Source: Lacihabitans sp. LS3-19
GTDB taxonomy: Bacteria; Bacteroidota; Bacteroidia; Cytophagales; Spirosomataceae
Reading direction: 5' to 3'
Length of the DNA stretch: 57,357 nt
Assembly: GCF_024343575.1 (NCBI RefSeq)
Contig: NZ_RJUA01000028.1
Location: 20,785 to 78,141 of the forward strand
In this document: piece by piece, positions 1-8,565 of the stretch
How positions within the stretch are numbered: position 1 is the first letter of the stretch
Layout of the letters: each line of letters begins with the position of its first letter
Notes under the pieces: model-generated
Databases searched by the model: none
Told to the model about the DNA's origin: nothing
Seen by the model: the letters and a program-made list of their open reading frames with translations, nothing else
Position numbers and translations under genes: made by a program

Positions 1-117
1 TGGGCAGTCTTATCCCGTGATATTTCTCTTAAAAGTTTTTCAAGCTACTTTTTTGACTTGTTTTTGTTGCCGTTTTGATAGTCGGACGACATTTGCAGTA
101 AAGATTCCGAAGAACAT
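1..117 (-). mobile_element. Truncated IS fragment (3' end of transposase gene)
   Basis: These 117 bases are identical to 56595-56711, inside the transposase region at the right end of the window. On the minus strand they encode the last ~25 codons of that transposase (stop at 40-42) plus its 3' flank. At base 118 the sequence switches abruptly to the reading frame of the adhesin-like gene that follows. The rest of the element would lie to the right of 117 but is absent, so this copy is internally truncated, or the junction is an assembly chimera. Confidence 0.8.
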
Positions 118-167
118 GTACCGTTGCGACTGGAAAAATTTCGGTTTCTTCACCAACTGGTGTTGGA

Positions 168-2174
168 ATGAGCTATAGCATAGATGGTATAAGTTTTACA
201 AATACAACTGGAATATTTAATAATCTGGCTGCTGGAAATTATACGGTTTGGGTAAAAAAATCGGACTGTATTTCTGATACTTCGAAAGCAGTTATTCTTC
301 CTCAACCAATCAAGCCAGATGCTGGTTTAGATAAAGTAATATATTTGCCAATTTCAAGTACAGTTTTAACCCCAAATCCATTAGGTGGTACGTGGGCAGT
401 ATCAACTGGAAATATATTTAGCAGCTCAATTAATAATTCCGGAACTGTTTCAGGGTTGAACAATGCTGGAGGATATAATTTTGTGTATAGTTTAAATACT
501 TGCTCCGACACCGCTAAAGTTACGGTCATTTGCACTAAACCGACATTGACACTTGGAAATATCAAATGTGAAGGTTCTACTTACAGTGTGGCTTTCTATA
601 GCAGTACTCCTAACATTTCACCTAGTGCTGGTACTATTTCAGGTGATCGTATCATTAACATTCCAACTGGCACAAACCTTTCGGTAAAAGCCAGTAATGG
701 AACTGGATGCGAAACTGTTTTGGATGTTATTAGTCCTGAACCATGTGATTCTTCTTGCGAATTCTCGAATCTTTATGTTGGACAGCCGATTTGCAAAGGA
801 ACAACCTATAGTGTATCATATAAAGTTGATATTGGAACAATTACTTCAAATGCGGGAACGGTTTATGGCGATAGCATAGTGAATGTGCCAATCGGTACTT
901 ATTTGGTAGTAACAGCTACGAATACTATCGGAACAGCCATTTGTAATGTACATATTGCGGTGCCAAGTCCTGAGTCTTGTTTGAATGAGTGTACAAATCC
1001 TGGAGTATCTATAAGTGGACCGATTTGCTCAGGAAATAATACATTCTCTGTAAACTATAACTTGGTTTCGGGTGCATCTATTACAACCAACTTCGGCGTA
1101 ATTTCTAATTCTAAAATTTCAAACATTCCTTTAGATAAAACACTTATTATAACTGTTAAAAAACTGGGATGTGCTGATAAACAAATAAGTGTTTTACCTC
1201 CTACCAATTGCACTCCGCCATGTTCATCAAATGCTGGAACAGACAAAATAGTAGTTTTGCCAGTAAATACAACTACTCTTACGGGTACACCGACTGGAGG
1301 ACTCTGGAGTGCATTGGCTTCCAATGCTCATTCAAGTAACATCAACTCAAGTGGTGTAGTTACTAATCTCAACACTGCTGGAGATTACTATTTTATGTAT
1401 AAAGTTGGTACTTGCTCGGACACCGTTAAAGTTACGGTCATTTGCACTAAACCGACATTGACGCTAGGAAATATCAGATGTGAAGGATCAACTTATAGTG
1501 TGGCTTTTTATAGCAGTACTGTAAACATTTCACCTAGTGTTGGCACTATTTCTGGAGACCGCATCATAAACATTCCAATTGGCACTAACCTTTCTGTAAA
1601 AGCTAGCAATGGATCAGGATGTGAAACTGTTTTGGATGTAATAAGCCCTGAACCATGTGATTCTTCTTGCGAATTCTCGAATCTTTACGTCGGACAGCCG
1701 ATTTGCAAGGGAACAACCTACAGTGTATCATATAAAGCTGATATTGGAACAATTACTTCAAATGCAGGAACGGTTTATGGCGATAGCATAGTGAATGTGC
1801 CAATCGGTACTTATTTGGTAGTAACTGCCACCAATACTGTCGGAACAGCGATTTGTAATGTACACATTGCGGTGCCAAGTCCTGAGTCTTGTTTAAATGA
1901 CTGCACAAATCCTGGAGTATCTGTAAGTGGACCAATTTGTTCTGAAAACAATACGTACTCTGTGAATTTCACTAAACAAAATGATGCGTCTATAAGTATA
2001 AACTACGGAGCGATTGTCGATTCCAAAATCACTAATATTCCAACAAGTAAGGCTTTAATCATAACAGTTATTAAACCTGGATGTGTGGATAAGCAAATTG
2101 TGGTAAACCCACCGACAAATTGTGTTATGCCTTGCAAAACTATCTGCGTGCCTATTTCATTTAGAAAATTATAA
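168..2174 (+). CDS. Repeat-rich adhesin-like surface protein, 5'-truncated
   Basis: This is the 3' part of a large secreted surface protein. The ATG at 168 is probably not the real start. The frame is open from 102, and codons 117-167 encode residues (CTVATGKISVSSPTGVG) that fit the start of a SprB-like repeat, followed by the typical YSIDG...FNNLAAGNYTVWVK pattern. Two tandem Ig-like modules of about 304 residues follow (DNA period 912 bp), rich in Gly, Ser, Thr and paired Cys. The end, PCKTICVPISFRKL, resembles the short basic C-terminus of other large cytophagal surface proteins, so the 3' end looks natural. The 5' part is lost at the IS junction at 117/118. Role inferred: adhesion or gliding. 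No ligand can be deduced. Confidence 0.65.
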   Translation: MSYSIDGISFTNTTGIFNNLAAGNYTVWVKKSDCISDTSKAVILPQPIKPDAGLDKVIYLPISSTVLTPNPLGGTWAVSTGNIFSSSINNSGTVSGLNNAGGYNFVYSLNTCSDTAKVTVICTKPTLTLGNIKCEGSTYSVAFYSSTPNISPSAGTISGDRIINIPTGTNLSVKASNGTGCETVLDVISPEPCDSSCEFSNLYVGQPICKGTTYSVSYKVDIGTITSNAGTVYGDSIVNVPIGTYLVVTATNTIGTAICNVHIAVPSPESCLNECTNPGVSISGPICSGNNTFSVNYNLVSGASITTNFGVISNSKISNIPLDKTLIITVKKLGCADKQISVLPPTNCTPPCSSNAGTDKIVVLPVNTTTLTGTPTGGLWSALASNAHSSNINSSGVVTNLNTAGDYYFMYKVGTCSDTVKVTVICTKPTLTLGNIRCEGSTYSVAFYSSTVNISPSVGTISGDRIINIPIGTNLSVKASNGSGCETVLDVISPEPCDSSCEFSNLYVGQPICKGTTYSVSYKADIGTITSNAGTVYGDSIVNVPIGTYLVVTATNTVGTAICNVHIAVPSPESCLNDCTNPGVSVSGPICSENNTYSVNFTKQNDASISINYGAIVDSKITNIPTSKALIITVIKPGCVDKQIVVNPPTNCVMPCKTICVPISFRKL

Positions 2175-2199
2175 ATTCTTAAACATTTAAATTATGATA

Positions 2200-2227
2200 A
2201 AGAGAGTCGAAAACGGCTCTCTTTTTT
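2200..2227 (+). terminator. Rho-independent terminator after adhesin gene
   Basis: A 10-bp stem (AAGAGAGTCG / CGGCTCTCTT, one G-T wobble) with an AAAA loop is followed by a run of T, 25 bp after the stop codon of the adhesin-like gene. Confidence 0.85.
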
Positions 2228-2308
2228 AGTTTTTATACCAATGATTCTTTTAATGATTTAAGCAAAATTCGAAGTTTTATAAATCAATAAACTAAAAACA
2301 CAATACAA

Positions 2309-2515
2309 TCATTTCTGACTTAATATTCTTTTGAATTTGAGATGAGTAAATATTTTATAAAGAAAGTAAATGGCTACAAATGCCTCTAAAAAAAGCCCTA
2401 AACTTACAAAAAACCTAAAATAGCTTGAATTGTAATGCATAATTTTTACAAAAGCACCCAACAAAATAGAAATAATGCCTAAAGACAAGATCAGGATTGC
2501 GTGCTTAATTTTCAT
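2309..2515 (-). CDS. Small two-helix membrane protein, GldL-like
   Basis: This 68-residue protein has two hydrophobic helices (about 6-26 and 33-57) and a basic tail. The stretch LLGAFVKIMHYNSSYFRFFVSLGLFLEAFVA resembles the N-terminal membrane domain of GldL, the type IX secretion/gliding motor protein, which carries a similar GALFKIMH...GLGVEAFIF pattern. The long cytoplasmic part of GldL is missing. It stands alone on the minus strand, beyond the adhesin terminator. It may be a stand-alone GldL-domain protein. The resemblance is from memory of the family and the gene is short, so the call is moderate. Confidence 0.55.
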   Translation of the reverse strand: MKIKHAILILSLGIISILLGAFVKIMHYNSSYFRFFVSLGLFLEAFVAIYFLYKIFTHLKFKRILSQK

Positions 2516-2621
2516 TTGAATTTAAATCAAATTATAATATTGAATCTAAATCTACTAAGAGTAAAATTCATAGATTCAATTCGAGAAAGAATTTTCAAGA
2601 AAAGTATTCAATTTCTTTTCC

Positions 2622-2653
2622 AAAAAAAATAGAGAGCCAATATTGACTCTCTA
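2622..2653 (-). terminator. Terminator of the sigma/anti-sigma/barrel operon
   Basis: On the minus strand a 9-bp stem (TAGAGAGTC / GGCTCTCTA, one wobble) is followed by eight T. It lies just downstream of the stop codon at 2678. Confidence 0.8.
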
Positions 2654-2677
2654 ATTTTTAAGATATAAATCGCTTAT

Positions 2678-3748
2678 TTACAATCTAAACCCAACACTGA
2701 AGGCTTGAAGATCTTGAGCGTAAGTTTGATTAGATTTGAATAACTTGTTAAGGTCATATCTAGCAAAAACTGTAAGGCCATTTCTTTTGCCTATTTCGGT
2801 TGTTAAACCGTAAATAACGTCGTTGAATCCAAATGAGCCTTTAACTTTGTTTTCGCTACGTCTACTGTATTTTTCCATTGAATATCCGCCCACTCTGTAT
2901 CCAGCATAACCACCAAAGCCTATCTTAAATTTGTCTTCTTTAAACCCAAAATTCAATAAAACTGGGAAGTTTAAATATGGCATAACCAATTTGCTTTTAT
3001 CGGTTTCTTTAGCATTTTGTACAAATGAAACTTGTCCTGATTCATATTTTGCAAGGTTGTTGTTTTGCAGCATGAAGTTGTACCAAGCAATTTCAGGCCC
3101 ATAACTGAACGCAACATCTACTTTATTCCCTTTAATCAAAGTGGCGTTTTTACGAAGTGACAGAGCCACATATCGAGACTGCCAAGGTCTAAGTTCGAAC
3201 AATTGGTTTGGCGAAGCTGGCTGAGGCTTTACAAAATTGTTTAATCCAAGATAGATAGCGAAATCACTTCTTGAAAAGAACTTCTTCACCTTTGGAGCTT
3301 TATCACTTTTGTTATGATGATCTCCAGGCTTATAGTTTTCATTTTCTTCTACATATGTCTCAATTTCATCTTCTATTTCCTCCTCCATTTCTCTCTCGCT
3401 TGAGCCTTTTATAGTAGTATCTCTTTTAGAAATAATATCCTTTGTAATAATTTTAATTCTTTGACCTTCGTGCGAAAACAATAGAAGAGTATCTTTTTTT
3501 GTACCTCCTTTCGAGATCATTACAAACGCTCTTTCTCGCTCATTAGAATCTACACCTACTGCCTTCAACACACTTTCGAGGTTGAGTTTCATGGGTAATT
3601 CTATCGTTTTGTTTGTGTTAGAAATTACCTTCACGCTGTTGTTAGTCGCTTTATCATTAAACTCTATAATGGTTGTGTCTTTTTTTATAGAGGCTTGAGC
3701 AGCCATCCCTCCTCCTAACAATACTGTCATTAATAATACCTTTTTCAT
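2678..3748 (-). CDS. Secreted outer-membrane beta-barrel protein (PorT-like)
   Basis: The 356-residue protein begins with a signal peptide (MKKVLLMTVLLGGGMAAQAS). Residues to ~110 form a soluble region. An acidic stretch follows (EREMEEEIEDEIETYVEENE), and the C-terminal ~200 residues show alternating aromatic/hydrophobic strands ending in LQAFSVGFRL, as expected for an outer-membrane barrel with a terminal aromatic strand. It is the third gene of an operon, one base after the anti-sigma-like gene. Such sigma/membrane protein/barrel triplets are common in Bacteroidota and probably respond to envelope conditions (inference). The ligand is unknown. Confidence 0.7.
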   Translation of the reverse strand: MKKVLLMTVLLGGGMAAQASIKKDTTIIEFNDKATNNSVKVISNTNKTIELPMKLNLESVLKAVGVDSNERERAFVMISKGGTKKDTLLLFSHEGQRIKIITKDIISKRDTTIKGSSEREMEEEIEDEIETYVEENENYKPGDHHNKSDKAPKVKKFFSRSDFAIYLGLNNFVKPQPASPNQLFELRPWQSRYVALSLRKNATLIKGNKVDVAFSYGPEIAWYNFMLQNNNLAKYESGQVSFVQNAKETDKSKLVMPYLNFPVLLNFGFKEDKFKIGFGGYAGYRVGGYSMEKYSRRSENKVKGSFGFNDVIYGLTTEIGKRNGLTVFARYDLNKLFKSNQTYAQDLQAFSVGFRL

Positions 3749-3749
3749 A

Positions 3750-4589
3750 TCAATTGTTATTTAATCTTGATTTTATCCAGTTTAACTTTTCTTTTATTTG
3801 GTGCGATTCGGAGACTATAAAACCGTCTTGATTGAGTGCTAGCTCCTCAATGGGTTTAAATCCTAACTTATTAAAATCTACTTTCTCGCCTTTTTTCAAA
3901 TTTTTAACTTCATCAATCACTCTCACAAAGAGTGACTTTTCTTCAGAAAAATAATCTTCTTTATTTTCTGAATTACTTTGCAAAGCCTTCATTGTTAAGG
4001 CTTTTTGGTGTGGATTCATTGCTCCATTCATAGCCAACATCGGAGTCAGAAATATTAATGTTTCTTGATTAGGAACAATTGCCGAGGCTACTTGGGCTTT
4101 TTCATCAATTTTCGCAATTTGTACAGATTTAAGAACTTCCTTTGTTGGCTGATATTCAGAAAGTTGACTGCTTTTATCACTTACTACCAAATCTTGCTCT
4201 TCAACTATTTTGGAAGTATGCTTTACGGTTACTGATTTCGAAAAACCTTTTTCTCCCACTTCTTTCAAAGGTTCCAAAACATTTTCTTGAGATTTTGGAA
4301 GAGTAGAATTTTGTATCTCGGCATTTTCTGACAGTTTTACATCTTCTTGTCTTTTTTCAGTATTTTGAGCTAAATCAACTGTATTTTGTTTTTTAGAAGA
4401 ATAAAAATAAAACCCAGCAAACCCAACTATTAATAACGAAGCCGCCAAAGACATAGTCCACCAAAAAAGAGGCTTTTTCTTCTCTTCTTTTTTTTCTATT
4501 TTACTCAAAAACAATATATTAGCCCTATCAGAAGGTTGAACCTCATGATTTTTTAATTTATCCGAAAAAAGCTTATCTATAGGATCCAT
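3750..4589 (-). CDS. Anti-sigma-factor-like single-span membrane protein
   Basis: This protein of 279 residues has a short N-terminal cytoplasmic segment (1-42, starting MDPIDKLFSDKLKNHEVQPS), one transmembrane helix at about 43-63 and a long, Lys/Glu-rich periplasmic part without recognisable domain. The topology and its place between an ECF sigma gene and a barrel gene suggest an anti-sigma factor. The N-terminal segment has no zinc-binding HxxxCxxC motif, so it is not a classical ZAS anti-sigma factor. The gene begins 11 bp after the sigma gene and stops one base before the barrel gene. Confidence 0.55.
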   Translation of the reverse strand: MDPIDKLFSDKLKNHEVQPSDRANILFLSKIEKKEEKKKPLFWWTMSLAASLLIVGFAGFYFYSSKKQNTVDLAQNTEKRQEDVKLSENAEIQNSTLPKSQENVLEPLKEVGEKGFSKSVTVKHTSKIVEEQDLVVSDKSSQLSEYQPTKEVLKSVQIAKIDEKAQVASAIVPNQETLIFLTPMLAMNGAMNPHQKALTMKALQSNSENKEDYFSEEKSLFVRVIDEVKNLKKGEKVDFNKLGFKPIEELALNQDGFIVSESHQIKEKLNWIKSRLNNN

Positions 4590-4600
4590 CTCTTTAATAT

Positions 4601-5161
4601 TTATATACTATATCCGTATTTTTCATTTTTTTTTAATTGGTCTTGCAAAATCACCCGAGCTCTACTTAGTTGCGATTTTGAAGTACCTTCCGAAATCCCC
4701 AACAACTCCCCTATTTCGTTATGATTATAGCCTTCTATGGCATACAAGTTAAAAACAGTTCGGTAGCCATTAGGCAAAGCCTGAATCAACTTCAGCAATT
4801 CCTCTGATTCAAAATCCATGTTTTGAGAATAAGAATTCTGCAATTCATGCATATCTTCCATAGTCACCTCAAACATTTTTTTGCTTCTCAGATACATCAG
4901 AGCCTCGTTAACAACCAACCTTTTTGCCCAACCTTCGAAACTTCCCTTGAAACCAAATTGATTCACTTTCTCAAAAATCTTCATCATGCTTTCCACCATA
5001 ATATCTTCGGCAGCCATCACATCACTTATGTACCTACAACAAATTCCTAAAAATTTCCCCGAAAACTTATCGTAGAAAGTACGCTGAGCTATTGGGTCTC
5101 TTTTTATAAGAGCCTTTGCCAAATCGTATTCTGTTTCGAAAATTGATAAAATTTTTGTCAT
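4601..5161 (-). CDS. ECF-family RNA polymerase sigma factor
   Basis: The product has a sigma-70 region 2 (FYDKFSGKFLGICCRYISDVMAAEDIMVESMMKIFEKV) and a C-terminal region 4 helix-turn-helix (YNHNEIGELLGISEGTSKSQLSRARVILQ). I start at the ATG at 5161 (MTKILSIFETEYDLAKAL); an upstream ATG at 5188 would add nine residues. It leads the operon sigma / anti-sigma-like / barrel. It is divergent from the Crp-like gene at 5237, so both promoters share ~75 bp. Bacteroidota ECF factors of this layout usually control surface or stress genes; the target here is unknown. Confidence 0.88.
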   Translation of the reverse strand: MTKILSIFETEYDLAKALIKRDPIAQRTFYDKFSGKFLGICCRYISDVMAAEDIMVESMMKIFEKVNQFGFKGSFEGWAKRLVVNEALMYLRSKKMFEVTMEDMHELQNSYSQNMDFESEELLKLIQALPNGYRTVFNLYAIEGYNHNEIGELLGISEGTSKSQLSRARVILQDQLKKNEKYGYSI

Positions 5162-5210
5162 ATAACTGGTTTCAAAATAAAGATGCAATTATTTTATTAG
5201 ATGGTTGCAT

Positions 5211-5218
5211 TATATTTG
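5211..5218 (+). promoter_or_regulatory. Bacteroidota -7 promoter box (TATATTTG)
   Basis: TATATTTG matches the TAnnTTTG -7 consensus exactly and lies 18 bp before the ATG at 5237. A clear -33 TTTG at the usual spacing is not evident. It probably drives the crp-trpCFB unit. Confidence 0.55.
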
Positions 5219-5236
5219 TAAAAAATATCGTGCAAT

Positions 5237-5809
5237 ATGTATACACCTTTCGTAGAATCACTAAAAGCCATATATCCAATAAATAAAGAAACAGAAAAAT
5301 TATTGCTGAAGCGACTTACTAAACATGTAGGAAAAGCCGGGGATATTATTGTTAAAGCTGGAGAGATAAACGACCGACTATATTTTATCGAAAAGGGTAT
5401 GGTGAGGTCATATTATACTATTGAAGAGTCAAATACGGAAATAACCTCATGGTTTGTGGGCGAATTTGGGTTTATATACATTCCCCACAGTTATATTCCG
5501 CAGGTGCCGTCGGTTGAGACCATCGAGCTTCTAGAGGATTCGGAAATGATTTCGATAACCTATAAGGGCATGCAAGAGCTTTATGACATGGTGCCTGAAG
5601 CCAATTATATTGGGAGAATATTGACAGAAATGTACCTTGTAATGTACGACGAAAGAGTGAGGTTTTTAAGAATGATGAGTGCACAAAAAAGGAACGAAGT
5701 GTTCCAAGAAATGTTTCCAGATATATACGATCGTGCACCGAAAAAATATATCGCATCGTTTCTGGGTCTTTCACCTGAAACCTTAAGCAGAGTACGAAAA
5801 AAACATTAA
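5237..5809 (+). CDS. Crp/Fnr-family transcriptional regulator
   Basis: This protein of 190 residues has an N-terminal cyclic-nucleotide-binding-fold beta roll (about 20-120: GDIIVKAGEINDRLYFIEKGMVRSYYTIEESNTEITSWF) and a short C-terminal helix-turn-helix (KKYIASFLGLSPETLSRVRKKH). The recognition helix is at the very end, as in many Bacteroidota members. The phosphate-binding RxA signature of cAMP receptors is not visible, so the effector is unknown. trpC starts 11 bp downstream on the same strand, so the regulator is probably co-transcribed with the trp genes. Whether it regulates them cannot be told from the sequence. Confidence 0.85.
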   Translation: MYTPFVESLKAIYPINKETEKLLLKRLTKHVGKAGDIIVKAGEINDRLYFIEKGMVRSYYTIEESNTEITSWFVGEFGFIYIPHSYIPQVPSVETIELLEDSEMISITYKGMQELYDMVPEANYIGRILTEMYLVMYDERVRFLRMMSAQKRNEVFQEMFPDIYDRAPKKYIASFLGLSPETLSRVRKKH

Positions 5810-5820
5810 GAAAAAACAGA

Positions 5821-6615
5821 ATGACGATTTTAGATCAAATAATAGAAAACAAAAAGGTAGAGCTGTTTCGTGCGAAAGAAAAGATTTCTTTGGAAGAACT
5901 AAAAGCGTCAGAACATTTCAACCGAAAAACGAACTCGCTGAAATCCAATTTATTATCTTCAAATTCGACTGGAATAATAGCTGAATACAAGAGGAAGTCG
6001 CCATCTAAAGGTGAAATAAATATGGGTGCTGGCATAGTTGAAACCACCGAAGGCTATACTAAAGCTGGTGCGGCTGGTATAAGCGTACTCACGGATACAG
6101 TGTATTTTGGTGGATTTAAGGAAGATCTTTTTTTGGCAAGAGCAAATAATCCAAACACGCCTCTTCTTAGAAAAGATTTTATGATAGACGAATACCAAAT
6201 CTATGAAGCCAAAGCTTGGGGAGCTGATGTAATACTATTGATAGCGGCGAATTTAGAAGCAGAAGAAATTGCGAATTTGAGCAAAAAAGCTCACGAACTG
6301 GGTTTGGAAGTTTTGCTAGAAGTGCATGACAAAGCTGAAATCGACAAAAGCCCAATGGAAAATGTGGATATCATAGGTGTAAATAACAGGAACCTGAAAA
6401 ATTTCGCAGAAAACAATGTAAATGCTTCGCTTGAATTATTTGATTTCATTCCAATCGACAAAATCAAAATCTCAGAAAGTTGCATTTCGCATCCAGATAC
6501 CGTAAAACAGTTAAGAAAAGTAGGTTATCAGGGTTTTTTGATGGGAGAAAATTTCATGAAAACCAATAACCCAGCCGGAGCTTTGGAAGAATTTGTAAGT
6601 TTGATTAATGGGTAA
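5821..6615 (+). CDS. trpC: Indole-3-glycerol-phosphate synthase
   Basis: TrpC closes the ring of carboxyphenylamino-deoxyribulose phosphate to give indole-3-glycerol phosphate, the fourth step of tryptophan synthesis. The 264-residue TIM barrel shows the family motifs: ILDQIIENKKVEL at the N-terminus, IIAEYKRKSPSKGEIN (substrate-binding Lys), the LLRKDF strand with the catalytic Lys, and IGVNNRNL and SESCI toward the C-terminus. Length is normal for the family. It follows the Crp-like gene by 11 bp and precedes trpF by 125 bp that hold a short tandem repeat. Confidence 0.96.
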   Translation: MTILDQIIENKKVELFRAKEKISLEELKASEHFNRKTNSLKSNLLSSNSTGIIAEYKRKSPSKGEINMGAGIVETTEGYTKAGAAGISVLTDTVYFGGFKEDLFLARANNPNTPLLRKDFMIDEYQIYEAKAWGADVILLIAANLEAEEIANLSKKAHELGLEVLLEVHDKAEIDKSPMENVDIIGVNNRNLKNFAENNVNASLELFDFIPIDKIKISESCISHPDTVKQLRKVGYQGFLMGENFMKTNNPAGALEEFVSLING

Positions 6616-6699
6616 TTAGTATATTGGTTTTTAGGAAATTGAATTGAAACTTTGTGCCTTATGCCTTCGTACCTAATTCCTTATGCCTTGAAGCCTTTT

Positions 6700-6723
6700 G
6701 CATTAGTGCATTAGTGCATTAGT
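6700..6723 (+). repeat. Three perfect 8-bp tandem repeats (GCATTAGT)
   Basis: GCATTAGT occurs three times head to tail between trpC and trpF, preceded by a low-complexity stretch rich in TGCCTTATGCCTT-like words (6654-6699). It resembles the short-word, microsatellite-like filler common between Bacteroidota genes. It ends 17 bp before the trpF start codon. Confidence 0.85.
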
Positions 6724-6740
6724 GCCTTAAAGATAAAAAA

Positions 6741-7364
6741 ATGCTAAAAATCAAAGTTTGTGGAATGCGTGCAAACCAGAATATTCTGGAGCTGGCAGAG
6801 CTACGGCCTGATTTTATGGGTTTGATATTTTATGAAAAATCACCGAGGTTTGTAGAAAATGGGGGTGATTTAGAATTTATAAAAAATCTTAACTTAAAAA
6901 AAGTAGGCGTTTTTGTAAATGCAGATATTGAAGAAATAAAACAGAAAATAGAGGAATATAAATTAGACTACGTTCAACTCCACGGCCACGAAAGCCCAGA
7001 TTTTTGTAAACAATTGCAGAAATTAGGAGTTGGAATTTTTAAAGCGTTTTCTGTAGATAGTGCATTTGATTTTGAGAAAACTGAGGCATTTGAAAAAGCA
7101 GTTGATTATTTCCTTTTTGACACCAAAGGCGATGGATATGGTGGACATGGAAAATCTTTTGACTGGACACTTTTAAAGAAATACAACCAAAAAGTACCTT
7201 TTTTATTAGCTGGTGGTGTATCTTTGGACAACCTCGATGCGGTTTTGGAATTGAAGGATTTGAATCTCGCAGGAGTAGATGTAAATAGCAAATTTGAAAC
7301 TTCGCCAGGATTGAAAGATATCTCGGCATTGAAAATATTATTCGAAAAAATTAGAAAAAGATGA
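6741..7364 (+). CDS. trpF: Phosphoribosylanthranilate isomerase
   Basis: TrpF carries out the Amadori rearrangement of phosphoribosylanthranilate. The protein of 207 residues begins with the diagnostic KVCGMR (catalytic Cys at residue 7) and carries [26 protein letters not shown] and the late catalytic Asp in [19 protein letters not shown], then [10 protein letters not shown]. Length and motifs are normal. The stop overlaps the trpB start by four bases, so the two are probably translationally coupled. Confidence 0.96.
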   Translation: MLKIKVCGMRANQNILELAELRPDFMGLIFYEKSPRFVENGGDLEFIKNLNLKKVGVFVNADIEEIKQKIEEYKLDYVQLHGHESPDFCKQLQKLGVGIFKAFSVDSAFDFEKTEAFEKAVDYFLFDTKGDGYGGHGKSFDWTLLKKYNQKVPFLLAGGVSLDNLDAVLELKDLNLAGVDVNSKFETSPGLKDISALKILFEKIRKR

Positions 7365-8548
7365 GTGCAGTTTCGGCTTATGCAGTAGACGAGAGAGGAT
7401 ATTACGGAAACTATGGCGGAGCGTTTATTCCAGAAATGCTCTATCCAAACGTGGAAGAGTTGAGAGAAAACTACCTCTCTATCATGAATGATGAGGCTTT
7501 CAAAGAAGAATTTGCGAGATTGCTCAAAGACTATGTTGGTCGTCCAACTCCATTATTTTTGGCAGAACGCCTTTCTGAAAAATACGGAGCAAAAATTTAC
7601 CTAAAAAGAGAAGATCTTTGTCATACTGGTGCTCATAAGGTTAATAATACTTTAGGACAAATTTTATTAGCTAAAAGGCTAAACAAAAAGAAGATAGTAG
7701 CCGAAACAGGTGCCGGACAACATGGAGTAGCCACTGCCACAATGTGTGCTTTGATGGGTTTGGAATGCATCGTTTACATGGGCGAAATCGACATCGAACG
7801 TCAAGCACCTAATGTGGCAAGAATGAAAATGTTGGGTGCGGAAGTTAGACCTGCAAAAAGTGGATCAAAGACCTTAAAAGATGCTACAAATGAGGCCATG
7901 AGACATTGGATTAACAATCCGACTGACACACATTACATCATTGGCTCCGTAGTAGGACCGCATCCTTATCCAGATATGGTGGCGAGGTTTCAATCGGTTA
8001 TTTCGGCAGAAATAAGGACGCAATTGTTGGAACAAACTGGCTCAGAAACTCCTGATTATGTGGTGGCTTGTGTAGGTGGTGGCTCAAATGCGGCAGGTAC
8101 ATATTTCCACTTTTTAGACGAACCATCTGTTAAAATAATTGCAGCCGAGGCAGCAGGCCATGGCGTAAACACTGGAAAATCTGCGGCAACAACTTTCCTT
8201 GGAAAACCTGGCATATTGCATGGCAGCAAGAGCCTTTTAATGCAAACCTTTGACGGACAGGTAGTAGAGCCGCATTCTATTTCGGCGGGATTAGATTATC
8301 CAGGCATTGGACCTTTACACGCACACCTATGGGAAACCAAGCGTGCTACTTTTATGGGCATAACTGACGAAGAAGCCATGAAAGCAGGATTTGAATTGGC
8401 CAAATTGGAAGGAATCATTCCTGCCATTGAGTCAAGTCATGCATTAGCAGCCTTAAATTACATGGATTTGCAGAAATCCGACAAAGTAGTAATTGGCCTT
8501 TCTGGCAGAGGCGACAAAGATTTAGCAACGTATATGAAATATTTATAA
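7361..8548 (+). CDS. trpB: Tryptophan synthase beta chain
   Basis: TrpB condenses indole with serine using pyridoxal phosphate. The 395-residue protein contains the PLP-lysine motif [14 protein letters not shown], the [14 protein letters not shown] motif, the phosphate-binding glycine loop [13 protein letters not shown] and the C-terminal [10 protein letters not shown]. Length is normal for the TrpB1 type that works with TrpA. The partner trpA, normally next in line, is absent; a Dabb-domain gene follows instead. Confidence 0.97.
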   Translation: MSAVSAYAVDERGYYGNYGGAFIPEMLYPNVEELRENYLSIMNDEAFKEEFARLLKDYVGRPTPLFLAERLSEKYGAKIYLKREDLCHTGAHKVNNTLGQILLAKRLNKKKIVAETGAGQHGVATATMCALMGLECIVYMGEIDIERQAPNVARMKMLGAEVRPAKSGSKTLKDATNEAMRHWINNPTDTHYIIGSVVGPHPYPDMVARFQSVISAEIRTQLLEQTGSETPDYVVACVGGGSNAAGTYFHFLDEPSVKIIAAEAAGHGVNTGKSAATTFLGKPGILHGSKSLLMQTFDGQVVEPHSISAGLDYPGIGPLHAHLWETKRATFMGITDEEAMKAGFELAKLEGIIPAIESSHALAALNYMDLQKSDKVVIGLSGRGDKDLATYMKYL

Positions 8549-8565
8549 TCAACCTTTTACAAAAA

